Part shown: in pieces, positions 11,551 to 20,961 of the stretch
Position numbering within the stretch: position 1 is the stretch's first letter
Layout of the letters: the number at the start of each line of letters is the position of its first letter
Origin: Deltaproteobacteria bacterium
GTDB lineage: Bacteria; Myxococcota_A; UBA796; CAJQPC01
Assembly (NCBI GenBank): GCA_016717595.1
Contig: JADKFE010000029.1
Coordinates: 20,967-84,966 of the forward strand
Length of the DNA: 64,000 nt
Direction of reading: 5' to 3'
Translations under genes and position numbers: made by a program
The notes under the pieces: generated by a model
What the model was told of the DNA's origin: nothing
Database searches by the model: none
What the model saw: only the letters and a program-made list of their open reading frames with translations

Positions 11551-13056
11551 GGCGGGGGGCGCCCGTTTGGGCGCGGCGAGGGCCTTGGCGGCCTCAGCGG
11601 CGCGGTCGGCCGCCGTCTTGGGCACCCACAGCGCCGCCGGACGCACCCGCCAGCCGGTGCGGGTGTTGAACGCTCGACCGGGCAGCTTGATGCGGGCGCC
11701 CTCTTTGTAGTGCTCACGCTGGCCGTACTTGATGTCTTTCTGGGAGACGAGCAGGGCCGCCCAGACCTGCTGGGCCATGGCCTCCTCGACGACGGAGGGG
11801 TTCTGGTAGAGCGGGCCGCGCTTGTGCTGGATGTCCCACAGCGAGATCAGCGGCAGGCTGGGCTTCTTGCCGACGAGGTGGGGATACCAGGGGAACTGCG
11901 GGGCGAAGATCTCGCCCTCGACGGCGCGGAGCTGGGTGAGGAGCTGCTCTCCGGCGGCGCGGTCGGCCTCGGTGGGCACATAGTCTTCAGCCTTCTCCCA
12001 GCCGGTGCGGGTGAGCTGGGCGCTCAACAGCACCGCGACCAGGGGCACAGCCCAGGCCCGGCCCTCAAAGGCCCGGCAGAAGGCGCCGATCGCCGCGCCG
12101 CCCGCCGCCGCCACGGCCCAATGCCCGGGCATCAGCACGTTGATGAAGCCGCCGTGATGGGCCCGCATCAGCATACAGGCCCCGGCGGCCACGGCGAGCA
12201 CCCCCAGCCACAAGGGCGCCCCTTCGCCCCGACGGCGCAGAGTCACGGCGAGCCAGGCCACCGACGCCGCGGCGAAGAGCGGCAACGACGACGGCAGCTC
12301 CTTCGTGATCGTCGGCAGGGCCCGGTCCGCCACCAGGGGGTGTGTGGCGGGCACGCCGAGGAGGTAGGTCAGAAACATGCCGTCTGTGGCGAGCTGCAAG
12401 AGCCCCGTCGCCAGAAGCGCCGGGCCCGCAGAGGCCGCGGTGAACAAGGCCGCCCGGCGCCAGCCCACGCTCCACCACAACCACAAGGCGATGGGCAGGC
12501 CGAACAAGGCGAGGTTGTGTTTGGCCAGAAACGCCAACGCGAGCAGCAGGCCAGAGGCCACGACGGGGGCGGGGCTGGCAAAACGCGCCAGAGTGATCGC
12601 CCAGGCGGCGAGGCCCACGGCCACGGCGTCGGCGCGCACGAGGTCCATGAACGTGCCCGACTCCTCCCAGGTCGTCAAAAACGCCGCGCCTGCCCCGACG
12701 GCGATCCCCCACGGCGCGCCTTCACGTCGGGCGGCGGTGATCGCGGCGGCGGCGGCGAGGAGCGTGCCCACGATCGAGAGCCCCCGGCCCACGAGGTACG
12801 ACGGCTCACCGATGAGGCTGATCAAGAACGGGTAGAGCGGCGGGTAGATGTAGGGGATGAACTCGGCGCTCGGCGCGGGGTAGAGCGGCAGGCCTTGCTC
12901 TAAGCGCAGGGCGTGAACGAGCATGCCGCCCTCCATCCACTCGATGTCGAAGGGGTAGACGAGGCGCGGCGCGACATAGCCCCCGAGGGTGATGATCACC
13001 CACACGCTGAGGCTAAAGACGAGGAGCTGGCTCAGGACGTTGAAGACGCGGGGCAT
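11500..13056 (-). CDS. Integral membrane glycosyltransferase-like protein (GT39/ArnT type)
   Basis: About 518 residues from ATG 13054-13056; a TTG at 13068 is an alternative start. The N-terminal helix is followed by a periplasmic-type loop YPFDIEWMEGGMLVHALRLE, which carries the acidic residues seen at the active site of polyprenyl-phosphate-sugar glycosyltransferases. IYPPLYPFLISLIG then leads into a series of hydrophobic helices (AGAAFLTTWEESG, LLLALAFLAKHNLALFGLPI, WLGVLAVAAGACML). The C-terminal about 170 residues are soluble and contain FAPQFPWYPHLVGKKPSLPL. Family members transfer a sugar from a lipid-linked donor to lipid A, protein or another acceptor. Nothing here fixes the acceptor. 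The 3' end overlaps the convergent propeller gene by 51 bases. Confidence 0.75.
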   Translation of the reverse strand: MPRVFNVLSQLLVFSLSVWVIITLGGYVAPRLVYPFDIEWMEGGMLVHALRLEQGLPLYPAPSAEFIPYIYPPLYPFLISLIGEPSYLVGRGLSIVGTLLAAAAAITAARREGAPWGIAVGAGAAFLTTWEESGTFMDLVRADAVAVGLAAWAITLARFASPAPVVASGLLLALAFLAKHNLALFGLPIALWLWWSVGWRRAALFTAASAGPALLATGLLQLATDGMFLTYLLGVPATHPLVADRALPTITKELPSSLPLFAAASVAWLAVTLRRRGEGAPLWLGVLAVAAGACMLMRAHHGGFINVLMPGHWAVAAAGGAAIGAFCRAFEGRAWAVPLVAVLLSAQLTRTGWEKAEDYVPTEADRAAGEQLLTQLRAVEGEIFAPQFPWYPHLVGKKPSLPLISLWDIQHKRGPLYQNPSVVEEAMAQQVWAALLVSQKDIKYGQREHYKEGARIKLPGRAFNTRTGWRVRPAALWVPKTAADRAAEAAKALAAPKRAPPASVGEPRDDDPTLTPDP

Positions 13057-13185
13057 ATCTTGGGGCAATATCGTGTCTGCGCGCAGGGTTCACCCATCTG
13101 GGTCCTCAAGCGCCGCTTGCCGAGCCGCCCCGTCGGGATACGGCAAACCTTCGCTCTCCAGCCCGCACCCCCAAAGGAGCACCCC

Positions 13186-13680
13186 ATGAAGCGGATCGCC
13201 CTCGCCCTCTCTCTGACCGCCGCCCTCGCCGCCTCGGTGGCCATCGCGGGCGACGTGAAGCTCCCCGGCGGCGTGAAGGTGGACCCCCGCAGCGGCGCCG
13301 TCGCCGCCACCCCCGGCGCCAAGGGTGAGAAGGCCGATGAGGCCGCGTGCTCCATCGTCGTGCCCGCCGGGGTGACGGTGGTGAAGGGCCAGCAGGTGCT
13401 CATCAACAACGACGTGAAGGCGCTGGTGTGCCCCGGCGCCCAGGTCACCGTCACCGCGAACAACGCCACGCTGTACATCGCCGGGGAGGCTGATGTCTCC
13501 GTGGCCGGGAACAGCGCCAAGGTCTACGCCCACGGCGCGGGCCGCCTCGCCGTCGCCGGGAACAACGCCTCGGTCTACACCGACAAGCTCGCCCTCACCG
13601 TCGTGAGCGGCGAAGGCTCCAAGCTCCTCCAGTGCCAGCGGGTCGCCCTCGACACCGGCGCCGTGCAGAGCGGCTGCTGA
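13186..13680 (+). CDS. Small exported DUF3060-like beta protein
   Basis: 164 residues. ATG 13186 lies behind AAAGGAG, with a clear signal peptide (MKRIALALSLTAALAASVAI, Ala-Gly cleavage). The mature part repeats Val/Asn/Gly strands such as VTVTANNATLYIAG, VSVAGNSAKVYAHG and LAVAGNNASVYTDK, the pattern of a short right-handed beta-helix as in DUF3060 proteins. Four Cys residues (CSIV, CPGA, LLQC and the C-terminal SGC) may form disulphides. No catalytic residues are apparent. It is divergent from the glycosyltransferase gene and followed after 93 bases by the Ala-rich helical protein on the same strand. Function unknown; probably periplasmic. Confidence 0.7.
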   Translation: MKRIALALSLTAALAASVAIAGDVKLPGGVKVDPRSGAVAATPGAKGEKADEAACSIVVPAGVTVVKGQQVLINNDVKALVCPGAQVTVTANNATLYIAGEADVSVAGNSAKVYAHGAGRLAVAGNNASVYTDKLALTVVSGEGSKLLQCQRVALDTGAVQSGC

Positions 13681-13773
13681 GAGTTTCGGGTCGTGTGAGC
13701 TTCGATCGTCTCATTCGGGCGGCCTGTGCTAAACTGCCTGGGCCCCACCCCTCTGAAGACGAGGAGGTCCATC

Positions 13774-14979
13774 ATGGCCTCGCCCCTCACGCTCCCTGAC
13801 GCCAAGCACCTGCCCGATGTGATCGCCAAGGTGCAAGAGGCCCTGGCCGCGGTCGCCGCGCCCCTAGAGGCCGCCATCGGCAACGCCACCGCGGCGCTTG
13901 GCAACGCGGCCTCGGCGCTCTCCGAGGCGGCCCAAGGCGCCGCATCCGCGCTCTCCGACGCGGCGTCAAACATCGCCAGCTCTCTGCAGAGCGCCGCGCA
14001 GAGCCTCGCCGAGAACCTCTCTAGCGCGATCTCCAACGTGGCCTCGTCCATTCAAGACGCCGCCGCCGGGGTGGTCAGCTCCATCAGCGACTCCTTGGGC
14101 GACATCGCGTCCAACCTGCAGTCGAGCTTGGGGGATCTCGCCTCCAACCTCTCTGAGGCCGGCGCGGGCATCGTCGACTCCCTCAAGGGTGGTCTTGAGG
14201 CCGCCGCGAGCAAGATTCAGGACGCCGCGGCGGGCATCACCAGCAAGGTCACCGACGCCGTCGCGGGCGTGACGGAGGGCCTCAACAACGCCATGAGCCA
14301 GGTCGCGGACAAGGTTCAGTCCGCGGTGCAAGACGTCACCCAGCAGCTCCGCGAGGGCCTCGACACGCTCTCGACCACGGTGAAAGACACCGTCGCCGCC
14401 GCCACCGAGCAGATCAACGGCGCGATGACCAAGGTGAGCGAGGCGATGAACGGCGCGGTGAGCGCGGCGACGGGCGCGCTCAACGACGCGGTGGGCGGCG
14501 TACAGAGCGCGCTCACCGAGCAGCTCGGCGGCGTGAGCGGCCTCATCAACGACACAGTCGGCCAGGTGGCCCCCGACCTCGCCGCGAAGGCCACGGGCGC
14601 GATCAGCGACGCCACGGGGAAGATCGGCGAGGCCGCGGGCGCGGTGACCGGCGCGGCGGCGAAGGCCGGCGAGGCCGTGAGCGGCGCCACGGCGAAGGCC
14701 ACAGAGGCGGTCGCTGGCGCCACGGCCGCGGCGAGCGAGGCGGTCTCCGCGGCGCTGGACCCCGTCACCCAAGCCGCCAACAAAGCCATGGACGACGTGA
14801 ACGGCGCGGTCACCTCCGGGATGGCATCCGCCACAAAGGGCGTGAGCGACGCCACGAGCAGCGTGAACGACTCGGTGAAGACGGCCATGGGCGACGCCAA
14901 GGGCGCGGTGGACAAAGCCGCGAACACGATGCGTCAGGTCGGCAGCGCCGTCACCCGGGCCTCGGCCCTCGGCGGCTGA
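13774..14979 (+). CDS. Ala-rich amphipathic-helix repeat protein (LEA/phasin-like), unknown function
   Basis: 401 residues from ATG 13774, chosen because GAGGAGG lies seven bases upstream. Almost the whole protein is Ala, Ser, Asp, Val and Gly in loosely repeated units of about 11-14 residues, such as ASNIASSLQSAAQSLAENL, KVTDAVAGVTEGLNNAMSQV and ATEAVAGATAAASEAVSA, predicting long amphipathic helices or a coiled coil. There is no signal peptide, no Cys, and no aromatic residues in the repeats. The pattern resembles LEA desiccation proteins, apolipoprotein-like surface binders or polyhydroxyalkanoate phasins. An exported esterase gene lies convergently downstream, but a functional link is speculative. 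The composition argues for a real protein because the frame is open and codon bias is normal throughout. Confidence 0.65.
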   Translation: MASPLTLPDAKHLPDVIAKVQEALAAVAAPLEAAIGNATAALGNAASALSEAAQGAASALSDAASNIASSLQSAAQSLAENLSSAISNVASSIQDAAAGVVSSISDSLGDIASNLQSSLGDLASNLSEAGAGIVDSLKGGLEAAASKIQDAAAGITSKVTDAVAGVTEGLNNAMSQVADKVQSAVQDVTQQLREGLDTLSTTVKDTVAAATEQINGAMTKVSEAMNGAVSAATGALNDAVGGVQSALTEQLGGVSGLINDTVGQVAPDLAAKATGAISDATGKIGEAAGAVTGAAAKAGEAVSGATAKATEAVAGATAAASEAVSAALDPVTQAANKAMDDVNGAVTSGMASATKGVSDATSSVNDSVKTAMGDAKGAVDKAANTMRQVGSAVTRASALGG

Positions 14980-15011
14980 GTCGGGCGTCATTCAGCACAG
15001 ATTTCGGGCGG

Positions 15012-16546
15012 TCACTCCACGAGCGCGCCGCCGTCGGCCGCTGTGCCCGGTGAGTAGCCCGCGCCGCCGTGGGTCACCCAAGGCGCCGGTGATCTCCGGC
15101 GAGCGGGTGATCGCCGCGTCTCGCTCCAGATCGTCGCTGAGATGATCTGAAGCGCAGGCAGACTTCGGCACAGTCACCCCAGCTCAGGGCCAGGACCGTC
15201 TCTCCGTCAGGCGTAGACAGTCGCAGCACGTCTCCGGCGTTCTGTAGGTTGAGGCTGCCGTCGAAGTCGGCGATCTGCACGGTCACCCCACCAAACGGGC
15301 CCGTGGGCACGCCGCCGCCGAACACCACCAGGGCCTCGCCGGGGCCCAGGCTCGTCCCGACGGGGAATCTGTGTCGGAAGGAGTCCTCGGCGTCGCCGAG
15401 GCCCCAGCCCGCGAGACAGACCGCGCTGTCCCCGGTGTTCACCAGCTCCACCAGCTCGTCTTGCAGGTTGTCCCGCGCGCCGTCGCCGTTGGCGTCTCCG
15501 GGCGCGTCGTTCGGCGGGTCGGCGAGCACCTCATTGAACACGATCCCCGCGCCTTCGGCGGCCGTAGACGGCTGGCAGGGCGTGGCCCCGTCGGGGCGAA
15601 ACAGCCACCACGCCGCCGAGCCCGCCATCTGTGTGACGTTGTGCGCGGCGCCGGGCACCTCGCTCTGGGTCCAGCGGTGGGGCTCTCCCAGACCCTCTAC
15701 GGTCGCCATGAAGTGCCGCCCACGCTCCAGGCGGTTTGTGCCTTGTGCCTGGGCCTCGTCTGTGCCACGAAGGTCGGGATCTTCATCGGCGGTGGCGGTG
15801 TCGGCCTGGCCAAGCAGCACGATCAGCTCTCGGCTGAGCGCTTGGGTGACGTCTTTCCTCCCGACGGGGGAGCCCGTGAGGCCATAGGGCATCTCTGTGT
15901 TGGGATCACCCGCGCTGGAGACGGGCAGGGTGTACCAGCCGGCGTTGGCCGCCACGGCGCGTCTCACCCGGGCCGTGGGGTGGAACAACAAGAGCCGGTG
16001 GGTGAACTGCGCCCCGGCGCTGTGGCCAAAGACGAGGTAATCGCAGCGAGACCCGGCGCCGGGGAGCGCGCCCTTGATCGCCTCAAAGAGGTGCTCCAGC
16101 TCCATAAAGGTGGTGTCGCTCTCGGGGCGCCACTCCCCGGCGTCGTAGGTGCCGCCCGAGGGGGGCCCGTCGACGCCGAGGCCCAGGGTGTAGTCCTCGC
16201 TGTTGGGGTAGAGGCGCTCGGGGAACTCCGGCGCGATGGCCAAGGCCCCGGCGCGCTCGGCGTAGGGGGCGATGGCCGCGAGGTAGGCCTGGGCGTCTCG
16301 TCTCGCGCCGTGCAGGACAAAGACGATGGGGCCCGTGGCCTCGTCGAAGCCTGTGGCCCGGTAGGTGGTCGCCGTGAGCGTGTTGTTGTCGCGGGCGACG
16401 AAGCTGAGCGAGCCCGTACGCTGACTGAGGGTCTCGGCCCCGGTGAGGATCGCGGGGTAGGGATCGCGCCGCTCACAGTCGGTCGTCGCGCCGCAGCCGT
16501 GCGCCGCGGCGAGCAGAAGGATCGGAGGAAGAAACCGGCGCGTCAT
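15012..16546 (-). CDS. Esterase/depolymerase-like lipoprotein with C-terminal lamin-tail domain; frameshifted near end
   Basis: ATG 16546 starts a signal sequence with a possible lipobox (LLLAAAHGC). An alpha/beta hydrolase follows: oxyanion-region PIVFVLHGARRDAQAYL, nucleophile elbow LVFGHSAGAQ, and catalytic His in VPGAAHNVTQ, similar to PHB depolymerase/feruloyl esterase folds. From about residue 330, GIVFNEVLADPPND and DELVELVNTGDSAVCLAGWG form a lamin-tail domain, often found on secreted proteins. Two frame breaks lie near the end. Near 15160 the frame must change to read ASDHLSDDLERDAAITRSPE, and at the GGG near 15075 it must change again to read VTHGGAGYSPGTAADGG, ending at the stop 15012-15014. 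The joined sequence is a typical lamin-tail C-terminus, so indel errors are likely. Confidence 0.72.
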
Positions 16547-16569
16547 AGAATCCCTCAGGGTGCAGCCCT

Positions 16570-19047
16570 ATGATGAAGGGTCTCTATGCCAACTTCACCC
16601 CCGCCACCACCCCTGATCCCCTGATGACCGACGCCCAGCCCCCGATCCCGCGTGGACATCTGCGCCGCCATGTGCGTGAGCTCACCGCCGCGCTGCTGGT
16701 GGTCGCGCTGATGCAGGTCATGCTTGGGGCGATGTTGGTCGTGCGGCGTGGTGGCATCGAGCCGGCCATCAGGCGCACCAGGGAGATGTTGGCGCAGCTG
16801 AACGAGAGCCTACGGATCGCCATCTCGCCAGGGGAGCCCGGCGCTGACGTCGACGACAAGGAGGGCTGGTCGAGCCGCCACGCGCAGGTTCGGCAGGCGT
16901 TGGTCTCGCGGAATCTGGCGATCCTCCAGCGATTCGACTCGACCTACGCCCAGGCGGTCATGGAGACCGATGGCCGAGGGGACGCCGGGGCGGCGCGTCG
17001 CCAGGCGCACCTGCGCTATGTGACGGCGATGGTCGACGCCATGGTGGCCGAGGTGCAGGCGCGTCTGCCACGTCTACGCACGCTCCTGCTGCTCATCCTC
17101 GCGCTGATCCTGCTGCCGCTGGTGACCCTCGCCCTCGCGGTGTGGCGCTTCTACCTGCCGATCTCCCGACAGATCCTCCTCACCGATCAAGAGCTGGAGC
17201 AGGCGAAGTCGATGCTCCTGGCCAAAGAGCGTGACGCCGAGCAGCTCTCTGAGGTCACCTTGGCGGGCCTCGCCGTGCGGCAGTTTCGTGAGCAGATCAA
17301 CGCCTCGCGGCGCCTACAAGACCAGCTTCGGCTAGAGCAGGCCAGCCGGGCGCTCGTGGAGGGCCTCGTCGGCGGGCAGAGCCCCGAAGAGATCGAGGAG
17401 CGCCTCGTGCGCCTCTGCGGCGCCATCGCCCAGCGCGCGGAGATGACGCGGTGTTCAGTCGGGCTCACCGCCCGGGCGACGGGGGCCGCGCCGCGGGTCG
17501 TGGAGTGGACCGTTGAGGGGGCGCCGCCTTGGCAGGACAGCCTGCTGGCGGGCGGGGCGAACCAAGCCGCCATGACCCACATTCACCTTCAAGAGGTGAT
17601 GGCCATCGGCGACACCTGGAAGCTGGACAGCGCCGTTGCGCCGCTGCGGCCCCAGTTTGATCGTTATCAGGTGCGCGCGATGTTGACCGTGCGGGTTGGC
17701 CCAGAGCACGCGCCCTTGGGCACGATCTCGTTGTCCTCGCGTAAGCCGCATGAGTGGACGGAGTCCGAGATAAACGACCTTCGCCTCATCTCCCACATCG
17801 TCGCTGGCGCCTTGGAGGCGAGAAACGCCCAGCGCGCCTTGGAGCACGAGCGCCAGGCCCTCGCCCAGCGTGTGGCCGAACAGACCGCCGAGCTGACCTC
17901 GGCCAACGCGGCCTTGGTGCAGATGATGTGGACCAAGGACCGCTTCTTGGCGAACATGAGCCATGAGCTGCGCACGCCGCTCTCGGTGGTGGTCACCTCG
18001 GCGGATCTCCTGCACCAGGGCCTCTACGGGGCGCTCAGCTCCCGGCAGCAGCGGGGCCTCGACCCCTTACGCCGCGGCGCCCAGCACCTGCTCACCCTCA
18101 TCGAGGACCTGCTCGATCTCAGCCGCATCGAGTCGGGGCGACTGCCCATTGACCTCGACTGGTGTGACGCGGCGGACCTCGCCCGGGTGAGCGCGCAGTT
18201 TGTGCGCAGTCTCGCGTTCAAGAAGGGCGTCAGCCTGAGCACAGACGTCGGCGTCGAGCCCGCCATGCTCCAGTGTGACCCCCGCCGGGTCAAACAGATC
18301 CTCATCAACCTCTTGGGCAACGCCGTGAAGTTCACGCCCTCGGGCCGAGAGGTGGGCATAAATGTCTCCCAAGGGGCCGACGAGGTCTCGTTTACTGTGT
18401 GGGATAAGGGCCTGGGCATCTCTCTGGAGGATCAGGCGCGCATCTTTCGGCCCTTTGAGCAGCTCGCGCAGAACCCCGCCGACGCCGGGGGCACGGGCCT
18501 GGGCCTCGCCTTGGTGAGCCACCTCGTCGCCCTGCACAGCGGGCGGGTCAGCGTGCGCTCGGCGCCCGGAGAAGGCAGCACCTTCGTGGTGACCCTGCCT
18601 GTGCGGCAGGCGGGCTTCTCGGAGAGCCCCGTTCTGGCACCCGCCACAGAGACCACCCCGAGGGCCGACCCCGCCGGGCGCCTGCTCATCGCTGAAGACA
18701 ACGAAGACACCCGCGAGCTTCTGCGTGAGCTGTTCACGAGCTTTGGCTGGGAGGTGTTTGAGGCGGACGACGGCGAGGCCGCCTGGGCGCTCTTGCCCAC
18801 TGTGCGCCCCGACGTGCTGCTGACCGATGTTCATATGCCCCGGCTCACCGGCCTCGATCTCACCCGCCGCCTACGCGCCGACCCCGTCTGGGGGGCCCTG
18901 CCCGTCGTCATCCACACCGCCGTCGCCATGCGTGGGGACGAGGAGCGCTGCTTGGGCGCTGGGGCGAACGCCTACTTCGCCAAGCCCGTCGACCTGCGGC
19001 GCCTGGAGTCGGCGCTTCGGGGCCTCATCCGTGGGGCCAACGCCTGA
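16570..19047 (+). CDS. Hybrid sensor histidine kinase with GAF-like and receiver domains
   Basis: 825 residues from ATG 16570 (ATG 16624 is an alternative). Order of domains: first membrane helix (ELTAALLVVALMQVMLGAML), periplasmic sensor about 110 residues, second helix (LLLLILALILLPLVTLALAV), coiled linker, GAF-like region about 240-420, HisKA with the phospho-accepting His in FLANMSHELRTPLS (about residue 463), HATPase with NLLGNAVKFT, DKGLGI and GGTGLGLALV, then a receiver with LIAEDNEDTREL and phospho-Asp in VLLTDVHMP (about 752). It autophosphorylates on His and relays to its own receiver; no output domain is present, so a partner is needed. It is divergent from the esterase gene. Its last 76 bases overlap the methyltransferase gene on the opposite strand. 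Confidence 0.9.
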   Translation: MMKGLYANFTPATTPDPLMTDAQPPIPRGHLRRHVRELTAALLVVALMQVMLGAMLVVRRGGIEPAIRRTREMLAQLNESLRIAISPGEPGADVDDKEGWSSRHAQVRQALVSRNLAILQRFDSTYAQAVMETDGRGDAGAARRQAHLRYVTAMVDAMVAEVQARLPRLRTLLLLILALILLPLVTLALAVWRFYLPISRQILLTDQELEQAKSMLLAKERDAEQLSEVTLAGLAVRQFREQINASRRLQDQLRLEQASRALVEGLVGGQSPEEIEERLVRLCGAIAQRAEMTRCSVGLTARATGAAPRVVEWTVEGAPPWQDSLLAGGANQAAMTHIHLQEVMAIGDTWKLDSAVAPLRPQFDRYQVRAMLTVRVGPEHAPLGTISLSSRKPHEWTESEINDLRLISHIVAGALEARNAQRALEHERQALAQRVAEQTAELTSANAALVQMMWTKDRFLANMSHELRTPLSVVVTSADLLHQGLYGALSSRQQRGLDPLRRGAQHLLTLIEDLLDLSRIESGRLPIDLDWCDAADLARVSAQFVRSLAFKKGVSLSTDVGVEPAMLQCDPRRVKQILINLLGNAVKFTPSGREVGINVSQGADEVSFTVWDKGLGISLEDQARIFRPFEQLAQNPADAGGTGLGLALVSHLVALHSGRVSVRSAPGEGSTFVVTLPVRQAGFSESPVLAPATETTPRADPAGRLLIAEDNEDTRELLRELFTSFGWEVFEADDGEAAWALLPTVRPDVLLTDVHMPRLTGLDLTRRLRADPVWGALPVVIHTAVAMRGDEERCLGAGANAYFAKPVDLRRLESALRGLIRGANA

Positions 19048-20090
19048 CGGCACAACCTCGACGTGCTCGGCGCGACGACCTGCTCGCCCTCGGCCCAGAT
19101 CGTTGTGGGCGTGGTGAGGCGCAGCGCGCGCTCTTGACGGGTCATCACCCCCACGCCCAAGGACTCGGCGACGTGCCCCGGGGGCTTCCCGGCGGCGACA
19201 CGCTGGGCCAGCCAGTCGTGGTGGTGGGTGAGGCGGGCGGCGGCGCGGGACGCGGCCCAGGGCCGGGCGCTCAACAGGCGGTCTCGGGCGAGGGCCATGA
19301 GGCTTGGCTCACGGTCTACGCCGACGCTGGATCGCCCGGTCGCCAGCGCGGCCAGAGACGTCGTGCCGGTGCCCAAGAAGGGGTCTAAGACCACGTCCCC
19401 TTCGATGGAGTACATCAGGATCAGCCGGTAGGGCAGCTCCAGGGGGTAAGCGGCGCTGCGGGCCCGGGCCTCGGGGTCCACCAGGCGCTGATCGGCGCCG
19501 AGCAGGTCTGTCCAGAGGTCGGAGAACCACTGGTTACGCTCCTCCCAAAAGTACGCCGAGGCCGCCCGGCGGGCCTGCTCCTCCTTGGAGAACAGGCGTT
19601 TGCCCCCTTTGCGCAGGATGAGGATGTACTCGTGCTCATAGGTGACGTAGGCCCCGGCGGGCAAGGTGCCCGAGCCCATGAACTTGTTGGGGGAGTTGTT
19701 CGGTTTGCGCCAGAGGATGTCGGGCAGGGGCGTGAGGCCCAGGCGCATCGCCGCGGTGAGGACGCGGGCGTGGTTTGGGTAGAGGCAGAACTGATCGTTG
19801 AGGCTGCGGGTGGCGTCGCCGATGTTCACACACAAGAAGCCGCCGTCGGCGAGCACCCGGGCGCACTCCGCCCACACGGCGTCGAGGGCCTGGTGTTGGG
19901 CCTCAAAGCAGGCCATGCCCTGCCCGGCGTCCAGGGCCTCGCCCGAGGCGGGGCTCAGGGCGCGGAACACCTCGTCCCACATCTGCACCATGGGGTAGGG
20001 CGGCGAGGTGACGATGAGCTGGACCGAGGCGGTCTCTACGCCGTTGAGCTGGCGGGCGTCGCCGAGGAGCAGCCGGTGGGTGGTCCGCAT
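18972..20090 (-). CDS. Orphan DNA methyltransferase (N4-cytosine or N6-adenine type)
   Basis: 372 residues from ATG 20088-20090 (MRTTHRLLLGDARQL). The catalytic motif IV is TSPPYPM near residue 30 and the SAM-binding motif I comes later, VVLDPFLGTGTTSLAALATG near residue 235, the motif order of beta-class enzymes. SPPY favours N4-cytosine methylation, without proof. The middle part (PDILWRKPNNSPNKFMGSGT, YEHEYILILRKG) is a typical target-recognition and catalytic segment. After residue 290 a helix-turn-helix-like stretch (AAGKPPGHVAESLGVGVMTR) may read DNA. No endonuclease gene is adjacent. The last about 25 codons overlap the kinase receiver region antisense and look non-native, so the true stop may be nearer 19050. 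Confidence 0.82.
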   Translation of the reverse strand: MRTTHRLLLGDARQLNGVETASVQLIVTSPPYPMVQMWDEVFRALSPASGEALDAGQGMACFEAQHQALDAVWAECARVLADGGFLCVNIGDATRSLNDQFCLYPNHARVLTAAMRLGLTPLPDILWRKPNNSPNKFMGSGTLPAGAYVTYEHEYILILRKGGKRLFSKEEQARRAASAYFWEERNQWFSDLWTDLLGADQRLVDPEARARSAAYPLELPYRLILMYSIEGDVVLDPFLGTGTTSLAALATGRSSVGVDREPSLMALARDRLLSARPWAASRAAARLTHHHDWLAQRVAAGKPPGHVAESLGVGVMTRQERALRLTTPTTIWAEGEQVVAPSTSRLCRQALAPRMRPRSADSRRRRSTGLAK

Positions 20091-20271
20091 CCCGGCGTCA
20101 TATGGCGGCGCAGGGTGGGCGGCAATCCAGCGGCGCTGCGCCAATCCGGGGCGCTGCTCCATTTTGGAGCACCTCCCGCGCCGCGCCGCCCCACGACAGA
20201 GCGCCGTAAGCAAGGACTCGCCCCTGGCATACGTATTGCAAATGAAGGGTTCAACACCCCCTGGAGGCCAC

Positions 20272-20961
20272 ATGCACCTCGCCAACGGCGTCAGCCCCGA
20301 GCTGGTTTCCCTGTTCAACCAGGCCGCGCGACTCTCCCGAGTCGGCCGTCACGAGGACGCGCTCAACACCTGGGAGCGCCTGTTCTCGCCTGAAGGTGTG
20401 TGGAGCGAGGCCGACACCTTGGCGGCGAGCCCCTGCTTCTTGGCCGTGGCGGCGATGCGCCGGGCCTGGGTGCTCATGGACCTGGGCCGCTTCGACGAGG
20501 CCCGGGAGCGCTTCGAGCGTGGTCTGCTCCCGCGCCTGCTCGACCTGCTCCCCGCCACTGAGCGCTTCGACTACTGGTTCTCCTACGGCAACACTCTGGC
20601 CGAGCTGGGGGAGCTGGAGGAGGCGGATGCCGCCCTGGGCCGCGCGATCTGCGTGGCCATGAGCGACCTGAACGACAACCGCCGGGCGTCCCGGGCCTGG
20701 AGCCGCCTGCTCGACATCGCCACGGATCAGCACGCCTGGGGCTTCTTGGCCCGGGAGGGTGAGGCCGCGGCGAGCTGGGCGGCGAGCGCCGGGGAGCCCA
20801 CCTTGGAGGTCTCGGCCCTGTGGCGTCGGGCCTTGGCCCTGCGGGTCTTGGGGCGTGAGGCCGAGGCGCACGACGCGCTCCTGCGGATTCGTGCCCTCGC
20901 CGAGCGTCTGGGGCTGCGTGAGGCCCGGGCGGCGGTGGAGCTGGCCCTGAGCGCGGTCTGA
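20272..20961 (+). CDS. TPR-like protein of unknown function
   Basis: 229 residues. ATG 20272 follows GGAGG by five bases, which decides this start over several in-frame upstream codons. The sequence consists of helix pairs such as ARLSRVGRHEDALNTWERLF, VLMDLGRFDEARERFERGL and LAELGELEEADAALGRAI, clear tetratricopeptide character with the W/LG/A/P spacing. It has no signal peptide or membrane helix, so it is probably a cytoplasmic adaptor. It is divergent from the methyltransferase and sits 115 bases before the FHA/AAA gene on the same strand. TPR proteins in this lineage often pair with Ser/Thr kinase or FHA regulators, so a shared pathway is possible but unproven. Confidence 0.65.
   Translation: MHLANGVSPELVSLFNQAARLSRVGRHEDALNTWERLFSPEGVWSEADTLAASPCFLAVAAMRRAWVLMDLGRFDEARERFERGLLPRLLDLLPATERFDYWFSYGNTLAELGELEEADAALGRAICVAMSDLNDNRRASRAWSRLLDIATDQHAWGFLAREGEAAASWAASAGEPTLEVSALWRRALALRVLGREAEAHDALLRIRALAERLGLREARAAVELALSAV

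Noticed and set aside
13681..13773. Promoter for the Ala-rich gene
   Set aside because: TAAACT at 13730-13735 resembles a -10 element, but no acceptable -35 lies at the right distance, so I did not list it.
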